From assembly GCF_000025725.1 (NCBI RefSeq), contig NC_013943.1, positions 3,100,001 to 3,164,000 on the forward strand: a stretch of 64,000 nucleotides of DNA, in the 5' to 3' direction. The translations under genes were made by a program, and so were the position numbers. This document shows, piece after piece, positions 36,351 through 46,824 of the stretch. Positions within the stretch are counted from its first letter, which is position 1. Each line of letters opens with the position of its first letter. This DNA comes from Denitrovibrio acetiphilus DSM 12809. GTDB taxonomy: Bacteria; Chrysiogenota; Deferribacteres; Deferribacterales; Geovibrionaceae. The notes beneath the pieces were generated by a model. That model made no database searches. It saw only the letters and a program-made list of their open reading frames with translations, and was not told the DNA's origin.

Positions 36351-37196
36351 ATGGATCTGTCAATCGAGCTTTTGAAAACATTTATTGTTGTAGTCGAGGA
36401 GATGAATTTCACCCGTGCAGCAGAGAGGCTTTACAAAACCCAGTCTGCTGTCAGTCTGCAAATGAAGCGCCTAAGTGAAGAGGTGGGTGAGCCTCTCTTC
36501 TGCCGTAAAGGGAAAACGCTTGCTCTTACAGAGAAAGGTGAGAAACTCCGGATGTATGCGGTTCGCATCCTGAAATCTCACGAAGAGGCGTGTATTGGTC
36601 TCTCAGGAAGCGGAGTTGCAGGGAACATAACTCTCGGCATCTCTGATGAGTATACACCTATAATTTTTACAAAAATATTAGCCGGTTTTGCTGAAAGGTA
36701 TCCCAATGTCAGTGTAGGGGTTGTCTGTAAGCCCAGCCCCGAGCTTAAGAAACGTGTTGATGAAAATCTGCTTGATATTGCCATTCTTGCAGAGTATGAA
36801 TCAAGTGGTCTGCTGCTGAGATATGAACCCATGATGTGGATGGCTTCCAGAACATATGCTTATGACGGCGGAGTTGTGCAGCTGGCGGTATATCCTGACT
36901 ACTGCATTGCAAGGAACACCGGAATTGAGTACCTTGCAAAGGCTGGCGTCCCCTACCGTATAGCTTACGAGACAGAGAGCTCAAGGCTTCTGCGAAGCGC
37001 TGTTAAGTCAGGCATGGCTGTTTCCCCTGTGCTCAGCAGGGTATACAGAGATGATCATTACAGACAGCTGGGCTCAGAAGAGGGTTTTCCGGAGCTTCCG
37101 CATATCCCCGTTACTCTGCACAGGAGTAAAGATAGGAACGATGAGGTCGCAGAATACCTGCTTGAACATATAAAGAAAGTTTTCAGAGAGATCTGA
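36351..37196 (+). CDS. LysR-family transcriptional regulator
   Basis: A 281-residue regulator with an N-terminal winged helix (LLKTFIVVVEEMNFTRAAERLYKTQSAVSLQMKRLSEEVGEPLF) and a C-terminal effector-binding domain. I take the ATG at 36351, which gives the standard LysR N-terminus MDLSIELLKTF; an upstream TTG at 36336 is less likely. No ribosome binding site precedes this ATG. The divergent CMD-family gene is the probable target. Confidence 0.92.
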   Translation: MDLSIELLKTFIVVVEEMNFTRAAERLYKTQSAVSLQMKRLSEEVGEPLFCRKGKTLALTEKGEKLRMYAVRILKSHEEACIGLSGSGVAGNITLGISDEYTPIIFTKILAGFAERYPNVSVGVVCKPSPELKKRVDENLLDIAILAEYESSGLLLRYEPMMWMASRTYAYDGGVVQLAVYPDYCIARNTGIEYLAKAGVPYRIAYETESSRLLRSAVKSGMAVSPVLSRVYRDDHYRQLGSEEGFPELPHIPVTLHRSKDRNDEVAEYLLEHIKKVFREI

Positions 37197-37208
37197 TCGG
37201 AGAGATAA

Positions 37209-37667
37209 ATGAACGAGATAGAGAGAAAATTCATTGCAGACAAAACAAAGATGCCTGTGCCCAGTTCCAGTGTGGATATACGTCAGGGGTATGTTGCCCT
37301 CGATGAAAACGGCAGTGAAGTCCGCCTTCGTGAAAAGGGGGGGATGTATTATCTAACAGTAAAGTCCGGCGGAGATCTCGAGCGGATGGAATCTGAGATA
37401 CAGATATCAGAAGAAGAATTCGAAAAGCTGTGGATATTTACTGAAGGGCGCAGAGTTGAAAAGATCAGATATAAAATACCCCTCGAAGGTGGGCTTGTGT
37501 GTGAGCTTGACATTTTTTCCGGTGCTTTGAAAGGGCTTGTGACGGCAGAGGTGGAGTTTAAGGATTTAAGCACCGCGGAGAGCTTTGTCCCGCCTGTATG
37601 GTTTGGTGAAGAAGTGACTAGAGACAGCAGATATAAGAATAAAAATCTCGCTGTGAAGGGGTTGTAA
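37209..37667 (+). CDS. CYTH-domain (triphosphate tunnel) protein
   Basis: A 152-residue protein with the diagnostic ExExK at its start (NEIERKF, Glu3-Glu5-Lys7), followed by alternating charged strands (RLREKGGMYYLTVK, VEKIRYKIPLEGGLVCELDIFSG, TAEVEFKDL) typical of the tunnel fold. Such enzymes hydrolyse inorganic triphosphate, thiamine triphosphate or make cyclic AMP. It is followed directly by a Nudix gene, which suggests polyphosphate or phosphorylated-signal turnover. Confidence 0.88.
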   Translation: MNEIERKFIADKTKMPVPSSSVDIRQGYVALDENGSEVRLREKGGMYYLTVKSGGDLERMESEIQISEEEFEKLWIFTEGRRVEKIRYKIPLEGGLVCELDIFSGALKGLVTAEVEFKDLSTAESFVPPVWFGEEVTRDSRYKNKNLAVKGL

Positions 37668-38099
37668 ATGACTTTCAGTGCAGTACCCGAGTATTTCTAC
37701 AGGCAGTCAGGCGCTATCCCCTACAGGGTCAAAAATGGAGAACTTCAGGTTCTTCTTATTACCAGCAGAAAGAGTAGGAAATGGATAATCCCCAAAGGTG
37801 TTGTGGAACCATATATGACACCGCAGGAATCCGCAGCTCAGGAAGCATACGAAGAGGCGGGTGTTTTCGGCAGAGTGTGGGACGAGCCTGTAGGGGTTTA
37901 CGAGGTTGAAAAATGGGGCGGGCTGTGCACTGTGACTGTTTTCCCTATGCTGGTGACTAAAGTTTATGAAGACTGGATGGAAGGAAACTTCCGCAAACGT
38001 AAGTGGTTTAAAGCTGAAAAGGCAATTGACGCAGCCGGAAAGCAAAAGCTGAGAGCTCTGATAAAGAAATTCGTAAAAGAGTTCAGTGTTAAAATATAG
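37668..38099 (+). CDS. Nudix hydrolase (DIPP/diadenosine polyphosphate type)
   Basis: A 143-residue protein with a Nudix box GVVEPYMTPQESAAQEAYEEAGV, in which the usual first glutamate is methionine, as in the DIPP subfamily that acts on diphosphoinositol or polyphosphate. The opening IPYRVKNGELQVLLITSRKSRKWIIPKG is also DIPP-like. The ATG follows the CYTH stop with no gap, so the two are translated together. Confidence 0.88.
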   Translation: MTFSAVPEYFYRQSGAIPYRVKNGELQVLLITSRKSRKWIIPKGVVEPYMTPQESAAQEAYEEAGVFGRVWDEPVGVYEVEKWGGLCTVTVFPMLVTKVYEDWMEGNFRKRKWFKAEKAIDAAGKQKLRALIKKFVKEFSVKI

Positions 38100-38155
38100 G
38101 GAACATCATTCTTGTGTTTAGCCGAGTAGAGAAAGCCATAGCACAGAGCATGGTT

Positions 38156-39142
38156 CTATCCCATGTGGCTGTCGAGCTGAAATCTGTCGTGGGTAAGTGA
38201 ATTAAAGTATAACAGATCAAAGTCCTTCTCTTTTGTACTTAAAAAGCCTTTCAGTTCGTGAAGAGTGTTGAATTGCCTGTCAAACATGTACTGTTCGAGC
38301 TCTTCGAGGCAGGTACGGATTATCTCCGGTCCGTTTTTGTAAATACTGGAAACCATTTGTACAGCACCCGCGCCTGCGATTATGTGCTGGATGATCTCTC
38401 TTGATGTGTGTATTCCCGTATTGCCGCATATTTCAATATCAACCTGTTCGGAAACAAGATGCACCCACCGCAGAACCTTAAATGTCTCTTCAGGTGAACT
38501 GTAGTAGCTCGCAGGTTCGCACTCAAAAGTATTTGTGTTTATGCCAAGTTCAAAAAGTCTTGAGAATAGTGTGACCCCTTTTGCCCCTTCTTCTTTCAGC
38601 ATTTTAACAAGGTATGGAATCGAGCAGCAGTAAGGGGAAAGTTTGACAGAGAAAGGCAGGTCTGTGGTGTTTTTGACCGTATGTATTATCTGGAGCGTAT
38701 CTTTATATATATCAGCAGGGGACTTTGCGCCGTGCAGAGAGAGCATGTTGATGTTCAGCTCAAGTGCGTCAGCTCCGGCGTTGGCGATTCTCTCCGGATA
38801 CGTTTTCCACCATGCAGCTTTTTCGCAGCAGATGCTTGCTATTACGGGGATGTCAGTTGCCAGCTTTGCATCACGGATCAGCTGCAGGTATTCGGATATA
38901 CCGTAAAGCATGCCTGCATCGCTCATGTCGTAGTAGTAGGCTTCGGGGTGGTAGTTGCAGCACTGAGCGGAGTCTTTCAGGTTTCGCACTTCCTGTTCAA
39001 AGAGTGACTTGAGCACCACTGCCGCTGCACCGTTGTCTGCCAAGGCTTTTATCTTCTCCGGAGTGTCTGTGAGAGTACTGCTCCCTACGATGACGGGATT
39101 TTTAAGTGTCAGCCCCATAAAGCTGGTTCGGATATCAGACAT
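38156..39142 (-). CDS. Dihydroorotate dehydrogenase-like flavoprotein
   Basis: A 328-residue TIM-barrel FMN protein similar to class 1 dihydroorotate dehydrogenases: TSFMGLTLKNPVIVGSSTLTDTPEKIKALADNGAAAVVLKSL, ALELNINMLSLHG, FSVKLSPYCCSIPYLVKMLKE and GNTGIHTSREIIQHIIAGAGAVQMVSSIYKNG. This subgroup usually occurs outside pyrimidine operons and may act on another substrate. AAGGGGG lies before the ATG; a good sigma-70 promoter is upstream. No pyrimidine gene is adjacent. Confidence 0.85.
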   Translation of the reverse strand: MSDIRTSFMGLTLKNPVIVGSSTLTDTPEKIKALADNGAAAVVLKSLFEQEVRNLKDSAQCCNYHPEAYYYDMSDAGMLYGISEYLQLIRDAKLATDIPVIASICCEKAAWWKTYPERIANAGADALELNINMLSLHGAKSPADIYKDTLQIIHTVKNTTDLPFSVKLSPYCCSIPYLVKMLKEEGAKGVTLFSRLFELGINTNTFECEPASYYSSPEETFKVLRWVHLVSEQVDIEICGNTGIHTSREIIQHIIAGAGAVQMVSSIYKNGPEIIRTCLEELEQYMFDRQFNTLHELKGFLSTKEKDFDLLYFNSLTHDRFQLDSHMG

Positions 39143-39202
39143 GGCAGTCCCCCTTACTCTGTGTTCTGCGAGTGTTGAAACATATTAGCTCCATTAGAAA
39201 AT

Positions 39203-39231
39203 ATAATACATAACAAAACAATACTGTGCAA
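39203..39231 (-). promoter_or_regulatory. Sigma-70 promoter for the dihydroorotate dehydrogenase-like gene
   Basis: Minus strand: TTGCAC (39226-39231), 17 bases, TATTAT (39203-39208). About 60 bases ahead of the start codon. Confidence 0.6.
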
Positions 39232-39813
39232 TGCAAAAATAGCCTGAGTTGACACAGTGTTTTATTATTGCTTGAACTTCTTTCCCGTTTTGTTAATAAT
39301 AAAACATGTGTTCTGGTTGTTAATCGTTTTGTATAAGTAGTTTATATGCGGGCATGTGCTGGTGTGCTTCATAATATTGATGAATTAACTTAACTGTTAT
39401 TTTCAATAAGGTTTATTCATAGTTACAAGATTAATGTTTAATTACAAAACGTATTGATCGTGAGTTCATTATATATATTAATAACAAAGACAATTATAGT
39501 GTTTTTATATCCTTCTGTGTAGCAGACGGTTTCTTATTTTTGCTGTGACTATTGGATAACTTAATCAGATCAATGTATATAAATAATGTATGATCGGTAA
39601 TAAAAAAAAGCCGTAAAGAAAGGAATGTGAAATGGTGTATTTCGTAAATCAGTATCAGAGCTAAACCAGCCTTAGATAAAGCTTTAGGAGCGATTAACTG
39701 CAAAAGTTCACAGCTTCGACTGTCCAAGAGCAAAACCACTTACTTTAGGCATAGAATTTTATGAATAGGCAGTCTCACTGGATATTTTTTCTCCGTCATG
39801 CTATATTTTATGT
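39232..39813. other. AT-rich 580-bp gap before the sucrose operon
   Basis: No convincing gene. An 81-codon minus-strand frame (39494-39739) has an odd composition and no recognisable domain. The tract is rich in A and T, carries several runs such as ATATATATTAATAAC, and has no clear promoter that I would assign to the downstream fructokinase. It may hold the regulatory region of the sucrose operon or the remains of a decayed gene. Confidence 0.4.
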
Positions 39814-40713
39814 ATGAAATATCATGACAGAGAAATATTTGTTTTTGGTGAGGTGCTCTTTGACATATTCGATGGTGAGCGCAAACTCGGCGGAGCACCG
39901 TTCAACGTAGCTTATAATCTTCATATGCAAGGTCTTTTACCAAGGTTCATCTCCCGGGTGGGTGCAGATGAGCTGGGCAGTGATATCTTAAACTTTCTTA
40001 AAAGAAACGAAATGGCAGCAAACCTTGTGGGGGTGGACGACAGCCTTGACACAGGGCAGGTAATCGTTTCACTGAATGAAGGCGAGCCATCCTACGACAT
40101 ACGCAGGGATGTTGCCTATGATCACATCGAATGTGACGGGGTAGATTTCGCGGATACCTTTGTATATTACGGAACCCTTGCCAGCAGAAGCGAAAAGTCC
40201 CGCAACACCCTTTTTAACATCCTTAACTCAAAAGGTGTCAGGACATTTTATGATGTTAACCTTCGCAATGATAACTGGAGCATAGGGCTTGTTCGAGAAC
40301 TGGCACATTATGCCGACAGTATAAAGCTGAATATCGATGAATTGAATATTGTCGCCGGTGCTGTCTGCCCCAACGAAACCACAGAGGGGAAGTGCAGAGG
40401 ACTGATGAAAGCGTTTGACATCAGCGAAGTTTATGTAACCTGCGGTTCAGAAGGTGCTCTTCTCGTTGACAGAAATGGCATGATACTCAGTGAAGAATAT
40501 CCTGTGAAGCACCTGAAAGATACTGTGGGAGCCGGCGATGCGTTCAGCTCTGTAATAATAAAGGCTATACTGAGCGGACAGGACAGGCTGACAGCTTTAA
40601 ATACTGCGGCATATTATGCAGCACGTATATGTTCACTGCATGGTGCATTGACGGAAAATAAAGAATTTTATTCAGGTATAAAGGAGGATATAGATGCTGT
40701 CTTCAAAAAATGA
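39814..40713 (+). CDS. Fructokinase (PfkB family)
   Basis: A 299-residue sugar kinase: VFGEVLFDIFDGERKLGGAPFNVAYNLHMQG at the start and the ATP-binding/catalytic DTVGAGDAFSSVIIKAIL at the end, with an Asp that acts as the base. The family match and the following two genes favour fructose as substrate, giving fructose-6-phosphate. No ribosome binding site precedes the ATG at 39814, unlike the next two genes. It overlaps sucrose-phosphate synthase by 20 bases. Confidence 0.87.
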   Translation: MKYHDREIFVFGEVLFDIFDGERKLGGAPFNVAYNLHMQGLLPRFISRVGADELGSDILNFLKRNEMAANLVGVDDSLDTGQVIVSLNEGEPSYDIRRDVAYDHIECDGVDFADTFVYYGTLASRSEKSRNTLFNILNSKGVRTFYDVNLRNDNWSIGLVRELAHYADSIKLNIDELNIVAGAVCPNETTEGKCRGLMKAFDISEVYVTCGSEGALLVDRNGMILSEEYPVKHLKDTVGAGDAFSSVIIKAILSGQDRLTALNTAAYYAARICSLHGALTENKEFYSGIKEDIDAVFKK

Positions 40714-42823
40714 TGGGCTTTATGTAATGCTGATAAGTGTGCACGGGCTTATCAGGTGGGAAGAACCGGAGCTTGGGCGTGATTCCGACACGGGCGGGCA
40801 GGTCAAATATGTTCTGGAGCTGCTGGATAATCTTGCCAAGCATGAAAAAGTTGAAAGGGCAGAGCTGATCACCAGGCAGGTTTTTGACAGAAAGGTCAGT
40901 GCTGACTACTCTGTAAAGGTCGAAAAGACTGATTCAGGCGGGATACTCTCACGTATTCCTTTCGGACCGAACAGATATCTAAGAAAAGAAAGGCTCTGGC
41001 CGTATCTGGACACCCTTGTCGAAAATATATTGAGGCACATAAAGAAAATCGGACGTGTTCCGGACGTTATACATGCGCACTATGCCGATGCCGGATATGT
41101 CGGCTCGCAGCTTTCGCATTATATAGGAGTCCCTCTGATCTTTACAGGGCACTCGCTGGGGAATGACAAGATACGAACACTCCTTGAAAAAGGGATGACA
41201 TACGAGGAAGCGGAAAAGCTCTATAATATCACACGCAGAATAAAAGCGGAGGAGACGGCGCTTCGTTTTGCAAAAGCGGTGATAACCAGCACACGACACG
41301 AAGCAAAAACACAGTATGCAGACTATCGCAATTACAGACCGAAAAAGATACATGTTATGCCTCCCGGCGTTTATCTGGATAAGTTCTTTAAATACAAAGG
41401 TAATATAAAAAAGCTAAGTGTTTATGAGAAAGTGACCCGTTTTCTGGATAAGCCTGAAAAGCCACTTATCTTGTCACTCTCCCGGGCTGATGATAAAAAG
41501 AATATAACAACTTTGCTAGATGCATACGGGCAGAATGATGAGCTTCAGAAGGCTGCTAATATGCTTGTCGTTGCAGGGAACAGAGAAGACATAAACACTA
41601 TGCCTGCGGGTGCGAAGAAAGTGCTGACAGACATGCTGGTGAAGATTGATAAATATAACCTGTACGGCAAAATCGCATACCCGAAAACACACCACTCGGA
41701 ACAGGTAGTGGAGTTTTATCAGCTTGCGCAGGGGCTGAAGGGTGTTTTTGTTAACCCTGCACTGGTAGAACCTTTCGGGCTGACGATTTTAGAGGCGACA
41801 GCTTCAGGTCTTCCTGTTGTGGCGACTAACGACGGAGGTCCGACGGAGATACTGAAGAACTGCAAAAACGGACTGCTGGTTGACCCGACGGATTCGGATG
41901 CGATGGGGCAGGCTATTTTAACCGCTGTGACAGACTCCAAGCTGAACAAACAGTGGGCGGCGTCAGGCGTTGCAAATATCAACAAGTTCTACACATGGAA
42001 AGGTCATGTGGGGAAATACATAAAACTTGTTGAAAGGATCAAGAACAAAGACAGAAAAGGATATTATACTATGAAGAGTGCAAGCAGGATCACCGGAGTG
42101 AACAGGCTTCTGGTTACCGACATTGACAATACACTTCTCGGCTCTGAAGAGGCACTGGAACGTTTCAAAGAATTTTATAGCGAAAACAGCGGAAAGTTTG
42201 TTTTCTGTGTCGCCACAGGGCGGCATCTTAACAGTGCTAAGGAGGTTCTGAAAGAGAACGGTGTGCCTACGCCGGATATATTTATAACCTCTGTGGGGAG
42301 TGAGATTTATTATACCAGCGAACTGAAACGGGACAGCCTGTGGTCTGACCACATCGGTGTTGACTGGAAACCGAATGAGATAAAAAAACTGATGAAGGAT
42401 ATTGTGGGTGTTACCCCCCAGCCTGTGAACGGTATGAGGGATTTCAAGATTTCTTATTTCTATGACGAGCAGAAATTTATGGGGACAAGAAGACTCACCC
42501 GTATTTTTCAGGATGCAGATATAAAAGCGAAAATAATTATTTCCCATAACCAGTATCTCGACATTCTGCCTGTCCGTGCATCTAAGGGGCTGGCGGTTAA
42601 GGCTGTTGCCTTCCGGTGGGACATACCGTTTGAGAATATCCTTGTGGCGGGAGATTCAGGAAATGACACAGATATGCTGAACGGCTCCATATCAGGAGTT
42701 GTTGTTGGTAATTACAGCGAGGAGCTTGAAAAGCTCAAAGGGCGGGAAAATGTCTTCTTCAGCGAGGAAGAGTATGCAGACGGAATACTTGACGGAGTAA
42801 AACACTATGAATTTATCAAATAA
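40694..42823 (+). CDS. Sucrose-phosphate synthase fused to sucrose-6-phosphate phosphatase
   Basis: A 709-residue two-domain protein. Residues 1-460 are a GT-B glycosyltransferase of the sucrose-phosphate synthase family ([56 protein letters not shown]). Residues about 465-709 are a HAD phosphatase of the sucrose-6-phosphatase type ([47 protein letters not shown]). So one chain can make and dephosphorylate sucrose-6-phosphate from UDP-glucose and fructose-6-phosphate. AAGGAGGA lies before the ATG at 40694, within the 3' end of the fructokinase gene. The start of sucrose synthase overlaps its end by 17 bases. Confidence 0.93.
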   Translation: MLSSKNDGLYVMLISVHGLIRWEEPELGRDSDTGGQVKYVLELLDNLAKHEKVERAELITRQVFDRKVSADYSVKVEKTDSGGILSRIPFGPNRYLRKERLWPYLDTLVENILRHIKKIGRVPDVIHAHYADAGYVGSQLSHYIGVPLIFTGHSLGNDKIRTLLEKGMTYEEAEKLYNITRRIKAEETALRFAKAVITSTRHEAKTQYADYRNYRPKKIHVMPPGVYLDKFFKYKGNIKKLSVYEKVTRFLDKPEKPLILSLSRADDKKNITTLLDAYGQNDELQKAANMLVVAGNREDINTMPAGAKKVLTDMLVKIDKYNLYGKIAYPKTHHSEQVVEFYQLAQGLKGVFVNPALVEPFGLTILEATASGLPVVATNDGGPTEILKNCKNGLLVDPTDSDAMGQAILTAVTDSKLNKQWAASGVANINKFYTWKGHVGKYIKLVERIKNKDRKGYYTMKSASRITGVNRLLVTDIDNTLLGSEEALERFKEFYSENSGKFVFCVATGRHLNSAKEVLKENGVPTPDIFITSVGSEIYYTSELKRDSLWSDHIGVDWKPNEIKKLMKDIVGVTPQPVNGMRDFKISYFYDEQKFMGTRRLTRIFQDADIKAKIIISHNQYLDILPVRASKGLAVKAVAFRWDIPFENILVAGDSGNDTDMLNGSISGVVVGNYSEELEKLKGRENVFFSEEEYADGILDGVKHYEFIK

Positions 42824-45167
42824 AGAACTTGAAGGATTGGATGAGATCATATCAGACCATAGAGAAGATTTTTGTCCTTTTCTTGGCAGGATAGAGGAGG
42901 AGGACAAGCAGTTCTTTCTCAGCTCAGAAATGAAGGAGATGTATGCAGGGGATACAGTGCCGGATTTTATCGCATCACTTCAGGAAGCGGTGAAGATGCC
43001 GGGGCAGATATATTTCGCTACAAGAGCTTCAATAGGCGAATGGGCGTTTGTTACAGTTTTTACTGATACCCTTGATTATATGGAAGTTTCTCCAACGGAA
43101 TATCAGGAGGCGAAAGAGAAGACTGTTCTGGGCGAGAATGCTGCATGGATGCCCAGCGTTGACCTGAAGCCGTTTAACAGGGATTTTCCAAAGCCTTCCA
43201 GTGCAGATTTTATCGGTAAAGGGGTTGAGTTCCTGAACAGGCATCAGTCCAGCCGTATTTTTATGAACCCTGAAAAGGGGCTTAAGCAGCTTTTGGATTT
43301 CCTCCGTGTGCACAAATATGACGGCAGACAGTTAATGCTCAACAATCGTATAGACAGTGTGGATAAGTTGAAAAAAGCGCTGAAAAAGGCGCAGGCTCTC
43401 CTTAAGAATAAAAGTGATGAAACAGAGTGGGAAGAGGTTGAGTCTGATATGGCGCACCTCGGGTTTGAGCCCGGATGGGGTAAGAAGCTTGGCTATGTAA
43501 AAGAGTTTCTGGCTCTTCTGTCGGATATACTCGCTGCCCCCGAGCCTGTTGTGCTGGAGAAGTTTCTCGACAGGATACCTATGATCTTTTCGCTGGTTGT
43601 TCTTTCCCCTCATGGTTTTTTTGGTCAGGCAGGTGTGTTCGGCAAACCAGATACAGGCGGACAGGTCGTTTATATCCTTGATCAGGTCAAGGCTCTGGAG
43701 CATGAGCTGAAAAGTAGACTTGATGAAAAGGGGCTGGACATTACTCCGAAAATACTCGTAGTGACAAGGCTTATCCCAGAAGCTGAGGGTACAAACTGTG
43801 ATATGGAAGAAGAGCTTATAAGAGGCACAGATAATTGCCACATTGTGCGTGTTCCTTTCAGGGATGAGAGTGGAGAAGTGGTTCGTCAGTGGATATCCAG
43901 ATTTCGTATATGGCCTTACCTTGAGCGGTTTTCGACGGAGGCACAGAATATTATTCTTTCAAAGCTTCAGGGGAACCCCGACCTTATCATAGGCAACTAC
44001 TCTGACGGAAACCTTGTTGCTTCCCTTATCGCACAAAGGCTTGGGGTTACGCAGTGCACAATCGCCCATGCTCTGGAGAAAACGAAATATCTTTATTCTG
44101 ATCTATACTGGCAGGATAATAACGATAAATACCATTTTGCATGTCAATACACCGCTGACCTTATAAGTATGAATTATTCTGACTTTATAATTACCTCAAC
44201 ATATCAGGAGATAGCCGGAACAAACGACAGCGTCGGTCAGTATGAAAGTTATATGAACTACACACTGCCCGGACTTTACAGAGTGGTGAACGGGATAGAT
44301 GTTTTTGATCCGAAATTTAATGTGGTCTCCCCCGGCGCTGCTCCGGATATATTTTTCAGCTACAAAAGTAAGGACAGATTTCCCGAGCATATTGAAGAGA
44401 TAGAATCAATTCTTTTCGAAGATAATCTGGAAGGGAGCAGAGGCAGCCTTGCCGACCCTGATAAACCGCTGATATTTACTATGGCACGCCTTGATAAGAT
44501 CAAAAACCTGACAGGGCTTGTGCGCTGGTTCGGCGAGAATGAAGAACTTAGAAAAACAGCCAACCTGCTTGTTATCGGCGGCTTTGTGGATGAATCCCTG
44601 AGCAGTGACGATGAAGAACGTGAGCAGATACGCATTATGCATAGTGTCATTGACGAGCTTGGTCTTGATGGGAGCGTCCGCTGGGTGGGAGCACACCTCG
44701 GCAAAAGGATGACTGGTGAGTTTTATCGCTATGTTGCAGACAGAAAAGGTGTTTTTGTCCAGCCTGCTCTTTTTGAGGCATTCGGACTTACTATCATAGA
44801 GGCTATGAGTTCCGGTTTGCCAGTATTCGCAACGGTTTACGGTGGACCGTCAGAGATAATCGAAGACGGTAAATCAGGCTTTACACTTGACCCGAATAAA
44901 GGTGATGAGTGTGCCGAAAAGCTCCTTGAGTTCATACAGAAATGTCAGTCTGACCCCGGGCACTGGATAAAGATATCAGATAATGCCCTTAAGAGGGTTG
45001 AGGAACGTTATAACTGGCCGCTGTATGCTAAGCGGCTGATGACTTTCGCAAGGGTTTACGGCTTCTGGAAGTTTGTCACAAACCTTGAGCGTGAAGAGAC
45101 AGTCAGGTATCTTGAGATGCTCTACGGTATGGTTTATCGAAGGCTTGCCGACCCGAAAGAGTATTAA
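42807..45167 (+). CDS. Sucrose synthase
   Basis: A 786-residue GT-B enzyme that reversibly converts sucrose plus NDP into NDP-glucose plus fructose. The N-terminal 270 residues are the family-specific region, and the synthase core begins with [65 protein letters not shown] is the nucleotide-sugar site. Length (about 800) is normal. It is unusual outside plants and cyanobacteria, but known in a few other bacteria. Together with the two upstream genes it makes a complete sucrose cycle. Confidence 0.95.
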   Translation: MNLSNKELEGLDEIISDHREDFCPFLGRIEEEDKQFFLSSEMKEMYAGDTVPDFIASLQEAVKMPGQIYFATRASIGEWAFVTVFTDTLDYMEVSPTEYQEAKEKTVLGENAAWMPSVDLKPFNRDFPKPSSADFIGKGVEFLNRHQSSRIFMNPEKGLKQLLDFLRVHKYDGRQLMLNNRIDSVDKLKKALKKAQALLKNKSDETEWEEVESDMAHLGFEPGWGKKLGYVKEFLALLSDILAAPEPVVLEKFLDRIPMIFSLVVLSPHGFFGQAGVFGKPDTGGQVVYILDQVKALEHELKSRLDEKGLDITPKILVVTRLIPEAEGTNCDMEEELIRGTDNCHIVRVPFRDESGEVVRQWISRFRIWPYLERFSTEAQNIILSKLQGNPDLIIGNYSDGNLVASLIAQRLGVTQCTIAHALEKTKYLYSDLYWQDNNDKYHFACQYTADLISMNYSDFIITSTYQEIAGTNDSVGQYESYMNYTLPGLYRVVNGIDVFDPKFNVVSPGAAPDIFFSYKSKDRFPEHIEEIESILFEDNLEGSRGSLADPDKPLIFTMARLDKIKNLTGLVRWFGENEELRKTANLLVIGGFVDESLSSDDEEREQIRIMHSVIDELGLDGSVRWVGAHLGKRMTGEFYRYVADRKGVFVQPALFEAFGLTIIEAMSSGLPVFATVYGGPSEIIEDGKSGFTLDPNKGDECAEKLLEFIQKCQSDPGHWIKISDNALKRVEERYNWPLYAKRLMTFARVYGFWKFVTNLEREETVRYLEMLYGMVYRRLADPKEY

Positions 45168-46672
45168 TCTGTAAGCATACGGTACTGAAGAGATTCGAGA
45201 AGGTGCTTTGGCTGGATGTCTGCGGCATCTTCCAGATCTGCAATAGTTCTGGAGGTCTTCAGCAGTTTGGAATAGGCACGGGCAGACAGAGAATATTTTT
45301 TCGCTGCTGTTTCTATGATCTTTTGCCCCTGTGCGTCAAGTTTGCAGTGTTTTTTCAGCTCCTTTTCAGTTAGTCTGCTGTTGAAAACACCTGAACGGGC
45401 ATTTTGGATTTCGTGTGCCTTTTTTACCCGCTCTCTTATATTTTCTGATGATTCGCCGTCAGACATACTTGAAAGGTCTTTGATATCAACAGAGTGGACT
45501 TCCACGTGAAGATCAATCCTGTCCATCAGGGGGCCGGAGAGTCTTGACCGGTATTTTTGTATTTGTGACTGGGTGCATGTGCACTCTTTATTTTTATCGC
45601 CTAGGTATCCGCAGGGGCATGGGTTCGCTGCCGCTGCCAGCATAAATTTTGCAGGGTAGGTAACAGTCCTTGCAGCTCTTGCTATGGTCACTTCGCCGTC
45701 TTCAAGAGGCTGACGCAGTGTTTCAAGCACTCCCCTGCTGAATTCCAGGAATTCATCGAGAAAGAGCACGCCGTTGGTGGCAAGGCTGACCTGCCCAGGT
45801 GTTGCTTTGGATGTACCGCCTATGAGGGCGACGTTGCTGCTCGTGTGGTGTGGTGCGAAAAAAGGGCGAGTGCTTTTCAGGTCTTTAGAGTTTCTTACAA
45901 GACCCGCCACGGAATGAATCTTTGTGGTTTCGATTGCTTCATCAAGTGACATGTCTGGCATTATGCCGGGCAGTCTGCGGGCAATCATCGTTTTTCCGCT
46001 TCCCGGTGCACCAATCATGAGCAGGTTGTGCATGCCCGCTGCTGCTATCTCCGCACAGCGTCTTGCCACAAGCTGACCTTTAACTTCTGCGAAATTTTCT
46101 TTGTAAAAGCTATTTTTCTTGAAAAGTTCTTTAATATCAACTTTATGAGGAGTGTAGCTGTCTGGTTCATTTATAAAATGCAGGACATTGTCCAGCGTTT
46201 CAAAAGGGTAGACCTCTATGCCGCTGACTATTGCGGCTTCATCAGCATTTTGTTTGGGCACTGCTATCTTTTTGAAACCGGCACCTTTAGCGCATAATGT
46301 TATAGACAGTATGCCGTTGACACCGCGCAGGCGTCCGTCCAGAGAAAGTTCGCCTGCGAATAGCACATCCTGAGCAGATCCAGTGAGGCATCCACCGGAA
46401 AGGGCAAGCCCCACGGCAACGGGCAGATCAAAATATGTTCCGTCCTTTTTAAAGTCGGCAGGGGCTAGGTTGATCGTTATAGGTTTTGCAAAGACGTTTA
46501 TATTAATATTTTTCAAAGCGGCACGCACTCTGTCACGGCTCTCCCTGACGGCGGCATCAGCCAGTCCGACCATGCTGAAAGAGGGGAGCCCCATAGAGCC
46601 GATATCTGTTTCAACCTCTACCAACTCCGCATCAATACCATTTACATGTGCGCTGAAAACTTTGGAAAACAT
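45164..46672 (-). CDS. YifB/ComM-family Mg-chelatase-like AAA+ ATPase
   Basis: A 502-residue protein: the N-terminal ChlI-like domain ([51 protein letters not shown]), Walker [24 protein letters not shown], Walker [12 protein letters not shown], the zinc-like cluster [18 protein letters not shown] and the Mg_chelatase C-terminal region. ComM homologues promote branch migration during natural transformation. The stop overlaps the end of sucrose synthase by four bases in convergent orientation. Confidence 0.94.
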   Translation of the reverse strand: MFSKVFSAHVNGIDAELVEVETDIGSMGLPSFSMVGLADAAVRESRDRVRAALKNININVFAKPITINLAPADFKKDGTYFDLPVAVGLALSGGCLTGSAQDVLFAGELSLDGRLRGVNGILSITLCAKGAGFKKIAVPKQNADEAAIVSGIEVYPFETLDNVLHFINEPDSYTPHKVDIKELFKKNSFYKENFAEVKGQLVARRCAEIAAAGMHNLLMIGAPGSGKTMIARRLPGIMPDMSLDEAIETTKIHSVAGLVRNSKDLKSTRPFFAPHHTSSNVALIGGTSKATPGQVSLATNGVLFLDEFLEFSRGVLETLRQPLEDGEVTIARAARTVTYPAKFMLAAAANPCPCGYLGDKNKECTCTQSQIQKYRSRLSGPLMDRIDLHVEVHSVDIKDLSSMSDGESSENIRERVKKAHEIQNARSGVFNSRLTEKELKKHCKLDAQGQKIIETAAKKYSLSARAYSKLLKTSRTIADLEDAADIQPKHLLESLQYRMLTD

Positions 46673-46697
46673 TTATATGTCCAGTGTGTTTTTTTTG

Positions 46698-46726
46698 ATT
46701 ATAGATTAATGGGAATGATTTGTAAA
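46698..46726 (-). promoter_or_regulatory. Sigma-70 promoter for yifB
   Basis: Minus strand: TTTACA (46721-46726), 17 bases, TATAAT (46698-46703). Transcription would begin about 20 bases before the ATG at 46672. Confidence 0.7.
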
Positions 46727-46788
46727 TCAGCCCTTTTCAGTTTGTTTATTTGTGTGAAGAATATTTATGATAAATGTAAAAAAAACTA

Positions 46789-46818
46789 TTGCAGAAAAAT
46801 CTATGAGCGCAATATTAG
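46789..46818 (+). promoter_or_regulatory. Sigma-70-like promoter for the candidate small RNA
   Basis: TTGCAG (46789-46794), 18 bases, TATTAG (46813-46818). Predicted start at about 46825, which is the first base of a GC-rich stem. Confidence 0.45.
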
Positions 46819-46824
46819 ATATAA

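Noticed and set aside
39494-39739. 81-codon minus-strand frame in the AT-rich gap
   Set aside because: No domain, odd composition, no binding site; could be a decayed fragment but I cannot support it.
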